The notes: generated by a model from the sequence alone, not told the origin. A stretch of 40,489 nucleotides of DNA from Streptococcus sp. (GCA_003521145.1 DOTL01000020.1:1-40489); one strand, 5' to 3'. Shown: positions 16,480 to 24,973, counted from the stretch's first letter. Numbers and translations are program-made.

Positions 16480-16510
16480 CGAAAACCACCAGCACAGCTA
16501 GTGGTTTTCG
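16480..16510 (-). repeat. Left-end hairpin of the IS200 element
   Basis: CGAAAACCACTAG and its partner CTGGTGGTTTTCG pair (one G-T) around a short loop, upstream of tnpA on its strand. Hairpins of this kind are what TnpA recognises in the family. Confidence 0.65.
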
Positions 16511-16523
16511 TAAGACAACAAAA

Positions 16524-16550
16524 ATCCGAGAAATTGATTCTCGGATTTCT
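16524..16550 (-). terminator. Terminator after the beta-glucoside PTS gene
   Basis: ATCCGAGAA/TTCTCGGAT arms with a 5-nt loop, T-runs on both sides; it can act for the PTS gene on the minus strand and for transcription arriving from the other side. Confidence 0.8.
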
Positions 16551-16553
16551 TTT

Positions 16554-18446
16554 TTATTTAACAGCGGTGAGGAGATAATCACCAGTGTTAACACGAGCTT
16601 CTTTAGTCGTTAAGATATCATCAAAGTCAGCTGTATTTGTTACAATGACTGGTGTGATGACTGGTAATTTAGCGTCCCGGACAGTTGCTAGGTCAAATTC
16701 TATAAGTTTTTGACCCGCTTCTACGACATCCCCTGCTTCCACATAGGTCTTGAACCCTTTACCAGCAAGAGAAACAGTATCCTTTCCAATATGGATGAGA
16801 AGCTCTGCGCCATTTTCAATTGTCAAACCGATAGCATGACCAGTAGGGAGGACTAAATCAACCGTTGCCTTAGTTGGTGCAACCACTACACCATCAGTAG
16901 GGTCAATAGCGATTCCTTTGCCCATAGCTCCTGAAGCAAAGACTTGATCAGGAACTTGGTTAAGTGGTACGATATTCCCGATAAGTGGGCTAGCAATGAT
17001 TTCTTGTTGAATTTCTTTAGGAGCAGGTACAGCTTCCTCAGCTTTTTCTTCAACCTTAGCTTCTCCACTACCGTATAGATTTGGTACTCGTACAAAGAGT
17101 TGGATGAGGAAGGCAAGAACACCACCCACAATGGTAATGATAACTTTAGAAAGGTTACCGTCAGGCCCAATAAGGCTTGGGAAGACAAAGACACCCATAG
17201 CACCCGTTGAATACATCTTAATATCTAGGGCCATCATGGCAGCCCCCATAAGGCCTGAAACATCACATGAAATGTAGAATGGCGTTTTCATTGGAAGAGT
17301 TACCCCATAGATAGCAGATTCTGTAACCCCAAAAATAGATGAAATGAAGGCTGGCATAGAGATGTTACGGACTTTTTCTTCTTTCGTTTTAAGCATGATA
17401 GCTCCAAACACACCTGTTTGCGTGAAACATGGAAGAATAGCTGCCAAAAGAATACTTGAACTTCCGTTTGTTGTCACATCTAAGATAGCAGGGGGAACAA
17501 GTGCCCAGTGCATTCCGAACATAACCAAGACTTGCCACAAAATACCCAGTATAAGACCAGAGACAATCGGACTAAAGTTCATAATCGCTTGGAAAAGACT
17601 TGTCAATCCATCAGAGAAAGTATTAGTAACTGGTCCTACCACCAAGAATGTTAATGGGACAGTAATGAGTAATGTAAAGAAGGGTACTACGAAGACTTTA
17701 ATGACATCTGGAGTAATCTTGGTAAAGAATTTTTGAATGTATGAAGCTACCCAAACGGCCAAGATAAAAGGAATTACAGTTGAGAGTTACCCCCCTACAG
17801 GAAGCGCAAACGGAATATCTCCTAGAACATGACCCTGACCAGCTTTCTGAAGAGCAGTCACCATCGTAGCAATATCAGGATAAACAAGTGCCGCTGAGAT
17901 CGCAATAGCTGTAAACTCATTAACCTTGAAACGACGAGCAGATGTCAAGGCAATCAAGATTGGCAAAAACTGGAAGAAACCATCTCCTGCTGCATTCAAG
18001 ATGACATACATAGGGCTTGTTGCAGCTGACAGGCCACATGCCGCCATGATAGCGACTTATTCCTTTGATAATCCCGGCTGCAGCCAAAGGTCCAAGGAAA
18101 GGTTGGAAAATACTTGAAACCAAAGATACAAAGCGGTCAAAGGGATTCCCTTTAGGCGCATCACCTTCATCAAAATCAAGACTACTACCTGCTAGAAGAC
18201 CTCCAACCTGGAGAATCTCCGCATAAACATCAGGGACAGGGTTACCAATAACCACCTGATATTGACCACCTGCCTTAACAACAGTAACAACACCGTCACG
18301 GTTCTTAAGGTAGTCATATCATCTGCTTTAGACTCATCTTTCAAATCAAAGCGCAAACGTGTTACACAATGTTTTAAGCTATTGACATTTTCCTTACCAC
18401 CAACGTGTTTGAGAATGTCTTCAGCTAATTCAGTATATTTAGCCAT
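16554..18446 (-). pseudogene. bglP: Beta-glucoside PTS enzyme IIBCA, broken
   Basis: Would import and phosphorylate aryl-beta-glucosides. Order EIIB (about 1-90; KHCVTRLRFDL holds the phospho-Cys), EIIC (about 100-450) and EIIA at the C-terminus (LLIHIGKDTVSL holds the phospho-His). Three lesions are visible: a one-base deletion near 18312-18322 after KADD, a frameshift near 18051-18062 after AGIIKG, and an in-frame TAA at 17787-17789 after ALPVGG, beyond which the frame resumes STVIPFILAVW. The 402-codon 3' frame contains only part of EIIC plus EIIA, so no transport is expected. Sugar specificity is inferred from the domain order and the LicT-type leader; loss fits a milk-adapted strain. Confidence 0.9.
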
Positions 18447-18497
18447 AAGGGCTCCTTTCTTTTCCAGGATTTCAGTTTTTTCGAGGCTTTTTCAACG

Positions 18498-18604
18498 AAA
18501 AAAACCTAAATAAATACCAAGAACCAATCAGGGTTACTATACACTACTCCCATTAGTTTTTCGTATTTATCTAGGTTTTGCCTGCTTACCAGTAACAATC
18601 CTTT
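18498..18604 (-). promoter_or_regulatory. LicT-type RAT antiterminator and overlapping terminator before bglP
   Basis: Minus strand GGATTGTTACTG followed by GTAAGCAGGCAAAACC (18575-18602) matches the ribonucleic antiterminator of BglG/LicT regulators. Its last bases overlap the 5' arm of a terminator: CCTAGATAAATAC (18563-18575) pairs with GTATTTATTTAGG (18505-18517), followed by seven T (18498-18504). When LicT binds RAT the terminator cannot form. The switch is intact although the gene it controls is dead. Confidence 0.9.
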
Positions 18605-18616
18605 TGCTTTGGTTTT

Positions 18617-18654
18617 ATAATATCAGAGTTCAAATGTTTTTGCAAGCCCTTACA
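18617..18654 (-). promoter_or_regulatory. bglP promoter with an overlapping cre-like site
   Basis: TTGCAA (18640-18645) and TATTAT (18617-18622), spacer 17, on the minus strand. TGTAAGGGCTTGCA (18641-18654) resembles the CcpA operator TGWAANCGNTNWCA except for its central C, and covers the -35 box, suggesting repression in rich sugar. The cre call is tentative. Confidence 0.7.
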
Positions 18655-18679
18655 AAAACATTTTTTTCGAGGTAAAATC

Positions 18680-18708
18680 TTGACCAAGATAATAAGTCAT
18701 GATAAACT
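18680..18708 (+). promoter_or_regulatory. Promoter of the 211-residue protein gene
   Basis: TTGACC (18680-18685) and TAAACT (18703-18708) with a 17-base spacer, 39 bases before the ATG. Confidence 0.55.
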
Positions 18709-18710
18709 AT

Positions 18711-18730
18711 TGTTAGTTAATAAACTAACA
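18711..18730 (+). repeat. Perfect inverted repeat at the transcription start
   Basis: TGTTAGTT-AATA-AACTAACA, 8-bp perfect arms, 2 bases after the -10 box and 16 bases before the start codon. Placement fits an operator for a dimeric repressor, or a hairpin at the very 5' end of the mRNA. Confidence 0.6.
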
Positions 18731-18746
18731 GAAAGAGAGTTACACG

Positions 18747-19382
18747 ATGAAAACAAGAGCAATTATTGAATTTAAAGACACATACGCTAGCATGGAATGC
18801 CACGAACTCGGTTACCAAACCAAGGAAACTACCTTGGCTATTATTTCTCCCACTGGACATATTCTATCAAGTACACCGCTTTTCAGAAAGGCATATGGTT
18901 CAAACACTGCTCACATCGACCAGCTTCCTTTCAATATAGATGATCTCAGTATCACAGCAAAAGGTCTCAGTAAAAAAGCTAAAGCCAACTTGGAAGATTG
19001 GATTGCCCATACTATCATTCTTCCAATGGACTATGATAAGTATTTCACTAAGCATCAAGAACTTTTGCACCTCTTAGCAGAGTCACCAATCATCGAGTCT
19101 GTCCAAGCTTTAACTTATAAGACAGTGAAGATTCATTTTTCCGAAGCACTCAATGATGAGCATATTCGCCAACTACAAGGGTTTATTCTTGCTCAGGCAG
19201 GAATCTATAGCTATATTGGGACATCTACAGTTTCAGACCGAAATGCCTGCCAGGCTCTTGAATGGGCTAAACTTGATGTAAATGGTCGTTCACACAACGA
19301 TCATAAGCCTGCTATTTTCCATCGTAGCAAGGGCCTCTTAGGTGGTTTCCTTCACCACGAAAACCAAGAAAATATTGCATAA
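18747..19382 (+). CDS. Unrecognised 211-residue protein
   Basis: Soluble-looking protein with no signal peptide or membrane segment. It starts MKTRAIIEFKDTYASMEC, has a charged middle (GLSKKAKANLEDWIAHTIIL) and a His-rich tail (SHNDHKPAIFHRSKG, then FLHHENQ). I do not recognise the family and assign no function. AAAGAGAG lies about 10 bases before the ATG. It stands alone on the plus strand with its own promoter, an inverted repeat at the start site and a terminator, so it looks like an independently controlled, live gene. Confidence 0.8.
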   Translation: MKTRAIIEFKDTYASMECHELGYQTKETTLAIISPTGHILSSTPLFRKAYGSNTAHIDQLPFNIDDLSITAKGLSKKAKANLEDWIAHTIILPMDYDKYFTKHQELLHLLAESPIIESVQALTYKTVKIHFSEALNDEHIRQLQGFILAQAGIYSYIGTSTVSDRNACQALEWAKLDVNGRSHNDHKPAIFHRSKGLLGGFLHHENQENIA

Positions 19383-19392
19383 ATAGTTACTG

Positions 19393-19414
19393 GGACACCT
19401 TGTGTCCTTTTTTT
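19393..19414 (+). terminator. Terminator of the 211-residue protein gene
   Basis: GGACAC-CTT-GTGTCC followed by seven T on the plus strand, 10 bases past the stop. Confidence 0.85.
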
Positions 19415-19419
19415 GCAAC

Positions 19420-19442
19420 AAAAAACTCACCATAAAGGTGAG
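19420..19442 (-). terminator. Terminator of the amino acid permease gene
   Basis: CTCACC-TTTAT-GGTGAG followed on the minus strand by TTTTTTG, 11 bases after the permease stop. It faces the plus-strand terminator back to back. Confidence 0.85.
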
Positions 19443-19452
19443 CTAAATTGAT

Positions 19453-20844
19453 TTATTTACTGAGTTTCCAGTTACTATAGATACTAAATACGACAATCCA
19501 GATGGCTGCTCCAATAGCTCCGACAACTGTTGACTTTTGCAAGAAGAGACAAACAAAGACGAAGATGAAGAAAAGGATAGTCAATGGATTAAGAATCTTA
19601 TAGGCTGGCATAAGGAATCCATCTGCCATGAACTCTTGAGATTTACGGTACTTGAGATGAGCAAGCATAGTCAAGATATATATGGCGATGTAGACACCCG
19701 ATGATGATGCCGTAATCAAAGCGAAGGCATCAGATACACCAGGCAAGACATTGATGAAGGCTGAAACACATACCACAATGGCTGAAACAATGATGGCACG
19801 TGAAGGAATACCATTACGTGACAAGGTATCTAGCTTCAAAGCTTTCATGACTTTACTATTTGGTGTTTCCTTAGCAATTTGGAAGAGGTGACGACCTGTA
19901 GAGTAAAGTGTTGAGTTCAATGATGACGCCGCTGCTGTCAAGACAACAAAGTTAATGAAGGCCGCTGCCCACTTGATACCAGCCATTTGGAAGACCGTTA
20001 CGAACGGTGATTCATTAACTGGAAGTTTTTGCCATGGGAAGATAGCCATGATGGCAATGAGGGCACCCACATAGAAGATGACAATACGAATCGGAATCTC
20101 CTTGATTGCCTTTGGTAAGACCTTACGTGGATTTGCTGTCTCGGAAGTTGTAATCCCTACAAATTCGATGGCTTGGTAAGCAAAGAAGACCATTTGGAAG
20201 GTCATAACAAAGCTTACCCAACCTTTAGGGAACATCTGAAATCCGTGTGTAATATTGGCAAGGCCAGCATGTCCAGCAGGCGTTTCAAAGTTGGTTGCTA
20301 CCATGAAGATACCTGTTGCGATAAGAGCAAGAATGGTGATAATCTTGATCATTCCAAACCAAAACTCAACTTCTCCGAAAATCTTAACCGCAATCAAGTT
20401 AACCGAGCTCAGGATAATCAAGAAGACAATCTGAATCTGCCAGGCAGGCCAACTTGGGAACCAATATTGGACATAGGTTGATACGGCCGTAATTTCTGCC
20501 ATTCCAAGGAATATCAGTGATACCCAGTAAGACCAACCCGAGAAAAATCCCCAGCCCTTACCAAGGTATTTCGTAATAAAGTTGATAAAGGTGTGTTGGT
20601 CAGGATCCATATAGAGCATCTCACCGATCGCTCGCATCATAAGATACATGAAGATACCAGTTAGTATATATACTAGGATGATTGAAGGTCCTGTTAGGGA
20701 GAGAGAACGCCCTGCCCCGAGGAATAGACCTGTACCGATCGTACCAGCGATGGCAATCAGCTGGACGTGACGGTTTTGAAGACCACGCACCATCCCATTC
20801 TCAGTCTGGTTGTCGTCGTCTTTATGATGTTGCTTTTGCGACAT
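19453..20844 (-). CDS. APC-family amino acid permease
   Basis: A secondary transporter of the AAT subfamily, 463 residues, 12 membrane segments. Family features are the N-terminal GLQNRHVQLIAIAGTIGTGL, the central FAYQAIEFVGITTSETANPR and SLNSTLYSTGRHLFQIAKE. Closest known relatives by pattern are the D-serine/D-alanine/glycine, GABA and proline transporters; I cannot fix the substrate. Start ATG 20842-20844 is chosen because GGAGTG stands 7 bases upstream; a GTG nine codons earlier has no ribosome-binding site. It is a single-gene unit with its own terminator. Confidence 0.9.
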   Translation of the reverse strand: MSQKQHHKDDDNQTENGMVRGLQNRHVQLIAIAGTIGTGLFLGAGRSLSLTGPSIILVYILTGIFMYLMMRAIGEMLYMDPDQHTFINFITKYLGKGWGFFSGWSYWVSLIFLGMAEITAVSTYVQYWFPSWPAWQIQIVFLIILSSVNLIAVKIFGEVEFWFGMIKIITILALIATGIFMVATNFETPAGHAGLANITHGFQMFPKGWVSFVMTFQMVFFAYQAIEFVGITTSETANPRKVLPKAIKEIPIRIVIFYVGALIAIMAIFPWQKLPVNESPFVTVFQMAGIKWAAAFINFVVLTAAASSLNSTLYSTGRHLFQIAKETPNSKVMKALKLDTLSRNGIPSRAIIVSAIVVCVSAFINVLPGVSDAFALITASSSGVYIAIYILTMLAHLKYRKSQEFMADGFLMPAYKILNPLTILFFIFVFVCLFLQKSTVVGAIGAAIWIVVFSIYSNWKLSK

Positions 20845-20970
20845 TTTTTTCACTCCAATTCTATTGAGCACAACTCACTGAATCATGCCATTTTTAACAT
20901 AACTTATATTCTACCATTTTTGGAATAATTGGTCAATTTTATACAGAATATTCAGAATTTTATGCTTCAA

Positions 20971-21003
20971 AACAAGGGCTTGGAAAAATTCCAAACCCTT
21001 GTT
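20971..21003 (-). terminator. Terminator after glyQ-glyS-DUF896
   Basis: Minus strand AACAAGGG..TGG/CCA..CCCTTGTT stem followed by TTTTG, 8 bases past the DUF896 stop. Confidence 0.8.
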
Positions 21004-21011
21004 CATCGTTA

Positions 21012-21269
21012 TTATGATTCAGGATCATCGAGACTACGGCCATGCAAGCCTCTTTCACGTTGTATTTGACGTAGTTTTTCAGGTGTCACATCGTTACCCT
21101 CTTCGTTAACCACTTTAATTCCTTCGATATGATGACGAACTGAACGACGATAGCCCTCAATGTATTCTTCACGAAGTTTTGCTTGTTCCACTGCTTCTTC
21201 TGGAGTCAAACCTTCTGTTTTTTTCTTTTTAGCAAGCTCATTGATTCGAGCAATTTTTTTAGGATCCAT
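21012..21269 (-). CDS. DUF896 (UPF0291, YnzC-like) small protein
   Basis: An 85-residue charged helical protein. KIARINELAKKKKTEGLTPE and EEYIEGYRRSVRHHIEGIKV are the family pattern; the Bacillus member YnzC forms a helical hairpin, molecular role unknown. It follows glyS by 12 bases and is probably co-transcribed. The tail has TPEKLRQIQRERGLHGRSLD. Confidence 0.92.
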   Translation of the reverse strand: MDPKKIARINELAKKKKTEGLTPEEAVEQAKLREEYIEGYRRSVRHHIEGIKVVNEEGNDVTPEKLRQIQRERGLHGRSLDDPES

Positions 21270-21281
21270 TCTCTTTTACCT

Positions 21282-23318
21282 CTATTTTGTGTTCAATTGG
21301 TTGAAAGCTGCAACAGCGTTAGCTTTCGCTACAAGGCCTGCAAGAAGTGCCAAACGGTTGTTTTTAACAGCTTCATCTTCTGCCATAACCATGGTATTGT
21401 CAAAGAAAGCATCGATGACTGGGCTAAGAGCAAAGAGCTGAGCCAATTTGTCACTAGCTGAACCAGTCAATTCAAGCTCTTCAATCGCTTTAGAAAGGGC
21501 TTTTTCTTGATCATTTTCAAAGAGACTGGCATCGACTGCTACTGAAGCATCTGTTTTTTCTGCCAAGTTGAAGGCACGAGAAAGTGACTCAACAGCTGCC
21601 TTGTAACCATCAGCCTTAGCAGCTTCTGAGAGGGTATCAGCTGCTTCAAGCATATCAGCCACGACAAAGTTTGAAGCAGCAAGAACGGCTTCTTTGATAT
21701 CTTTAGATGTGCGTCCCATCATCTTGTCCACACGCGCCTTGATGAAGTTGATGACTTCTGCTTGATTGTCATAAGAAAGACTATCAAATGAAAGGGAGTA
21801 AAGGCTGTCGATCAACTCATCCATAGGGATGTGCCAACCAAAAGCATCCAAGATACGTACAATCCCTTGCGTTGCACGACGAAGCGCATAAGGGTCATTT
21901 GAACCTGATGGAATCAAGTCAACTGAGAAGAAGGAAAGGAGAGTATCCAATTTATCTGCAAGCGCAAGGATAGCACCAACCTTAGTCTCTGGAAGAGCTC
22001 CGTCTGCTGAATCAGGAAGGTAGTGCTCACGGATAGCTGTCGCTACCGCAGCATCTTCGCCAGCGAGGAGGGCGTATTTTTCACCCATGATTCCTTGCAA
22101 TTCATCGAACTCTCCGACCATACCAGTCAAGAGGTCAAATTTGTAGATTTCAGCTGCACGCGCTACAGCTGCCGTTTCTTCAGCAGTCAACCCAGCTTGC
22201 TCAACCAATGAAGCCGCAATAACACCAGCACGAGCCATGTGTTCTGAAAGAGAACCAATTTTTTCATGGAAAGTCACGTTAGCCAATTTAACAACGAGGT
22301 CTTCAATCTTAAGTTTTTGGTCTTCACGCCAGAAGAATTCACCATCTTCAAGACGGGCCACCAATACCTTTTCATTTCCTCGAACGACATTTTCCAAATG
22401 CTCGGCGTTACCATTACGGACTGAGATGAAATTTGGTTTCAACTTACCATCAAGGTCACGTACAACAAAGTAACGTTGGTGCGTTTCCATTGAGGTCACC
22501 AAAACTTCTTCTGGAACATCCAAATACTTAGTATCAAAACTTCCCATAAAGGCAGTTGGGTATTCGACCAAGTTCAAGACTTCATTCAAAAGGCCTTCTT
22601 CGATTTGAACTTGAACACCTTGTTCTGCTTCGATGGCTTTGATTTGCTCACGAATCATATTTTCACGTTCTTTGCTATCCGCAATCACGTTAACGGTACG
22701 AAGGTCTTCCTCATAAGAATCCGCATTGGTAATTTCTACTTCATGTCCAAGGAAACGGTGGCCACGACTCAAACGACCTGACTTGATATCCAAGAAATCA
22801 AGGTCGAGTGCTTCATCACCCAAAAGAACTGTCAAGGTGTGAACTGGGCGAATATATTCAAATGTGTTGTTAGCCCAGTGCATGCTGACAGGGAAAGTCA
22901 ATGAAGCAAGCACTTCTGGAACGCCAGCCAAAACTTCTTTAGCTGGTTTTCCAGCTTCGTGTTTCGTCACATAAACGTACTCTTCACCTTTAACTTCACG
23001 GAATTCGATGTCATCAACGGTCAAGCCTTTCCCACGGACAAATCCTTGCGCTGCTTTTGAAAAGTCACCTTCTGCATCCAAGGCGATTTTCTTAGAAGGT
23101 CCTTTAAAATCTTCGGTCAAATCAGATTGTTGATCAGCCAAACCAATCACACGGACGGCCAAACGGCGTGGTGTTGAGAAGGTTTGAATGCTTTCGTATG
23201 AAAGACGGTTGTCATCCAAGAAGGCTGCCATTTTCTCACCGAGTTGTTTTTCACTTGGTGTGACAACGTAGGCTGGCAACTCTTCAAGCCCAAGTTCTAC
23301 TAATAAGTTTTTTGTCAT
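21282..23318 (-). CDS. glyS: Glycyl-tRNA synthetase beta subunit
   Basis: With GlyQ forms the alpha2beta2 enzyme that charges tRNA-Gly; beta provides tRNA binding. It is 678 residues, normal length. N-terminal LLVELGLEELPAYVVTPSEK and middle YRYPTA-like EYPTAFMGSFD, plus the C-terminal DALRR-type region (NDPYALRRATQGIVRILDAF near residue 480), are family marks. It lies 281 bases downstream of glyQ in an unusually long, structured gap, yet the T-box upstream of glyQ is the only glycine leader seen, so one transcript is likely. Confidence 0.96.
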   Translation of the reverse strand: MTKNLLVELGLEELPAYVVTPSEKQLGEKMAAFLDDNRLSYESIQTFSTPRRLAVRVIGLADQQSDLTEDFKGPSKKIALDAEGDFSKAAQGFVRGKGLTVDDIEFREVKGEEYVYVTKHEAGKPAKEVLAGVPEVLASLTFPVSMHWANNTFEYIRPVHTLTVLLGDEALDLDFLDIKSGRLSRGHRFLGHEVEITNADSYEEDLRTVNVIADSKERENMIREQIKAIEAEQGVQVQIEEGLLNEVLNLVEYPTAFMGSFDTKYLDVPEEVLVTSMETHQRYFVVRDLDGKLKPNFISVRNGNAEHLENVVRGNEKVLVARLEDGEFFWREDQKLKIEDLVVKLANVTFHEKIGSLSEHMARAGVIAASLVEQAGLTAEETAAVARAAEIYKFDLLTGMVGEFDELQGIMGEKYALLAGEDAAVATAIREHYLPDSADGALPETKVGAILALADKLDTLLSFFSVDLIPSGSNDPYALRRATQGIVRILDAFGWHIPMDELIDSLYSLSFDSLSYDNQAEVINFIKARVDKMMGRTSKDIKEAVLAASNFVVADMLEAADTLSEAAKADGYKAAVESLSRAFNLAEKTDASVAVDASLFENDQEKALSKAIEELELTGSASDKLAQLFALSPVIDAFFDNTMVMAEDEAVKNNRLALLAGLVAKANAVAAFNQLNTK

Positions 23319-23361
23319 GTTTTTTCCTTTACAAAATTCTTCTTGTTGATAGTCACCTTAG

Positions 23362-23505
23362 GTACTGGGAACGTTGATAACTAACTTTGTGAGGCTGTAG
23401 GGAAATCTTATGTCTCCTTGACATCGATTTCCAACAGTCTCATCAAAGTGGATTTAGCTAACTGATTTTTGAACCTAGCGTTTTAAAAATCCCATATACC
23501 AGTAC
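23362..23505 (-). repeat. Large inverted structure in the glyQ-glyS gap
   Basis: Perfect 7-bp outer arms GTACTGG (23362-23368) and CCAGTAC (23499-23505) enclose a 66-nt near-perfect hairpin (23384-23449). Its arms include ACTTTG/CAAAGT, CTGT/ACAG, GGAAATC/GATTTCC and ATGTC/GACAT. A second hairpin is GATTTTT/AAAAATC (23464-23491). Neither is followed by a T-run, so this is probably an RNA-processing or stability element, or an inserted repeat. The rest of the gap has another small hairpin CAAGTC-AAA-GACTTG near 23531-23545. Confidence 0.65.
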
Positions 23506-23599
23506 GGCGGCGCCTATCCCTTTAGCAAGTCTTTGACTTGCCTCTGGGTAGTCATGTGGGCTCACCTTGTTTGCCCATTTTCCATTCTTGTAACTCTTT

Positions 23600-24517
23600 T
23601 TATTCTTCCTCTTCTGCTAGGAGTTTGGCGCGTGTGGCTTCGTCAAGAAGTGGGTAACCAAGTTTCTTACGTTCTGCGACGAAAGTTTTGGCTACGACAC
23701 GGGCCAAGTTACGGATACGGGCAATATAGCCGGCACGTTCTGTAACGGATACTGCTCCACGAGCATCAAGTAAGTTGAAGGTATGTGAACACTTCAAAAC
23801 ATAGTCATAGGCAGGGTGAACAAGACCCAATTCCAAAGCACGTCCTGCTTCTTTTTCAAATTTTTCGAAGTTTTCAAGAAGCATATCTTGGTCAGAAACT
23901 TCAAAGCTGTATTTTGAGTGTTCATATTCTGGTTGAAGGAAGATTTCTCCGTATTTAACGCCTGGAGCCCACTCAATATCATAAACTGAATCTACTTCTT
24001 GGATGTAAGAAGCCAAACGTTCCAAACCGTAAGTGACCTCAGAAGTTACCGGACCAGTTGCCAAACCACCAACTTGTTGGAAGTAGGTGAACTGAGTGAT
24101 TTCCATACCGTCAAGCCAAACTTCCCAACCAAGACCAGCTGAACCAGTTGAAGGGTTTTCCCAGTTATCTTCAACGAAACGAATATCATGTTCCAAAGGA
24201 TTGATGCCCAATTTTTCCAACGACTCAAGGTAGAGTTCTTGAATGTTTGATGGTGATGGTTTCATAACCACTTGAAACTGATGGTGTTGGTAAAGACGGT
24301 TTGGGTTTTCCCCGTAACGTCCATCAGCTGGACGACGAGATGGCTCTACATAAGCCGCATTCCATGGCTCAGGACCAATGGCACGAAGGAAGGTGTAAGG
24401 ACTCATTGTTCCCGCACCTTTTTCATTATCATAAGCCTGCATGAGCATACAACCCTGGTCATTCCAGTATTGTTGCAAGGTCAAAATAATTTCTTGAAAT
24501 GTTAATTTCTTAGACAT
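23600..24517 (-). CDS. glyQ: Glycyl-tRNA synthetase alpha subunit
   Basis: The catalytic subunit (class II aminoacylation core) of the bacterial alpha2beta2 enzyme. It is 305 residues, normal length. Typical stretches are LTFQEIILTLQQYWNDQGC, GAGTMSPYTFLRAIGPEPW and YQHHQFQVVMKPSPSNIQELYL. Start ATG 24515-24517 has TTAAGGAGTATTCG upstream. A near-copy of this start region lies 175 bases upstream (24675-24700). Confidence 0.96.
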   Translation of the reverse strand: MSKKLTFQEIILTLQQYWNDQGCMLMQAYDNEKGAGTMSPYTFLRAIGPEPWNAAYVEPSRRPADGRYGENPNRLYQHHQFQVVMKPSPSNIQELYLESLEKLGINPLEHDIRFVEDNWENPSTGSAGLGWEVWLDGMEITQFTYFQQVGGLATGPVTSEVTYGLERLASYIQEVDSVYDIEWAPGVKYGEIFLQPEYEHSKYSFEVSDQDMLLENFEKFEKEAGRALELGLVHPAYDYVLKCSHTFNLLDARGAVSVTERAGYIARIRNLARVVAKTFVAERKKLGYPLLDEATRAKLLAEEEE

Positions 24518-24530
24518 CGAATACTCCTTA

Positions 24531-24685
24531 ATTTAAATGATTTCTTACGACATGAGTCTGCCCCGTCGATCATACGAGACAAGACGAGTTAGTACTGCGT
24601 CTAGCTCAGGCACCCTAGTGCTGAGCCTAGGGCAGTCCGACTATAAGGAGGTCTCTACCACTGACACAGTGGAAAGTCAATTTTT
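24531..24685 (-). repeat. Insert between T-box and glyQ that duplicates the glyQ start
   Basis: A second ribosome-binding site and start, AATAAGGAGTAAATA then ATGTCTAAAAAATTGAC (ATG at 24690-24692), encodes MSKKLTF exactly like real glyQ, with synonymous differences. It then diverges at the hairpin CCACTG-TGT-CAGTGG and stops after 21 codons (TAG 24627-24629). The intervening sequence carries hairpins: GCTCAG/CTGAGC near 24610-24632 and GACTGCCC/GGGGCAGAC arms enclosing it. It looks like an insertion or recombination that displaced glyQ and left the old start as a 21-codon ORF. Confidence 0.6.
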
Positions 24686-24733
24686 TAGACATTATTTACT
24701 CCTTATTCATAAAGTTTCTTGTGACTCAGGATG

Positions 24734-24930
24734 CAAAAAGAACCGTGTCTCTGCTCCTAAGTCGTTTGACCTAGGGGCGTCAGAAACGCGGTTCCACCCT
24801 AATTTATTACTTCATTTTATCTGTTTGTACTCAGCTCTTTGCTGAGAGAAAGTGCCACTTGCTTACTTTGCTCTACTTGGCTTTCACTATCCCAAGCTCG
24901 CTAGAAAAACGCCATAAGCCCTTCTTTCTT
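24734..24930 (-). promoter_or_regulatory. Glycine T-box leader of glyQ-glyS
   Basis: The T-box core AGGGTGGAACCGCG lies at 24787-24800 on the minus strand. It overlaps the 5' arm of a long terminator (AACCGCGTTTCTG pairing with CAGAGACACGGTT, T-run at 24734-24739). A GGC glycine codon in CAAGTGGCACTTTC (24854-24856) is the likely specifier. Uncharged tRNA-Gly pairing with both sites would favour the antiterminator. The downstream genes encode glycyl-tRNA synthetase, as expected. Confidence 0.93.
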
Positions 24931-24936
24931 ATCAGT

Positions 24937-24964
24937 ATTATAGCAGAAATAGAGAAACTTGTAA
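24937..24964 (-). promoter_or_regulatory. Promoter of the glyQ T-box transcript
   Basis: TTACAA (24959-24964) and TATAAT (24937-24942), 16-base spacer, on the minus strand. It lies immediately downstream of the dead YkvI-type gene. Confidence 0.75.
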
Positions 24965-24973
24965 AATAAAATT

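Larger units (their letters stand above)
15776..16510 (-). mobile_element. IS200-type insertion sequence (tnpA only)
   Basis: About 735 bases with a single Y1 transposase gene and hairpin ends in place of inverted terminal repeats. One edge is the strong hairpin at 16480-16510 (GAAAACCAC arms); the other contains GCACCCGT-GAGA-ACGGGTG near 15779-15797 and further pairable GC-rich sequence to 15905. Exact ends are my estimate from hairpins. It sits between the cyclophilin and the dead PTS gene and does not interrupt either. Confidence 0.75.

Noticed and set aside
20845..20871. Earlier GTG start of the amino acid permease
   Set aside because: It has no ribosome-binding site, while the later ATG has GGAGTG at proper distance.
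24545..24660. tRNA-like or small RNA gene in the glyQ insert
   Set aside because: The hairpins do not form a cloverleaf and no tRNA invariant bases are found.
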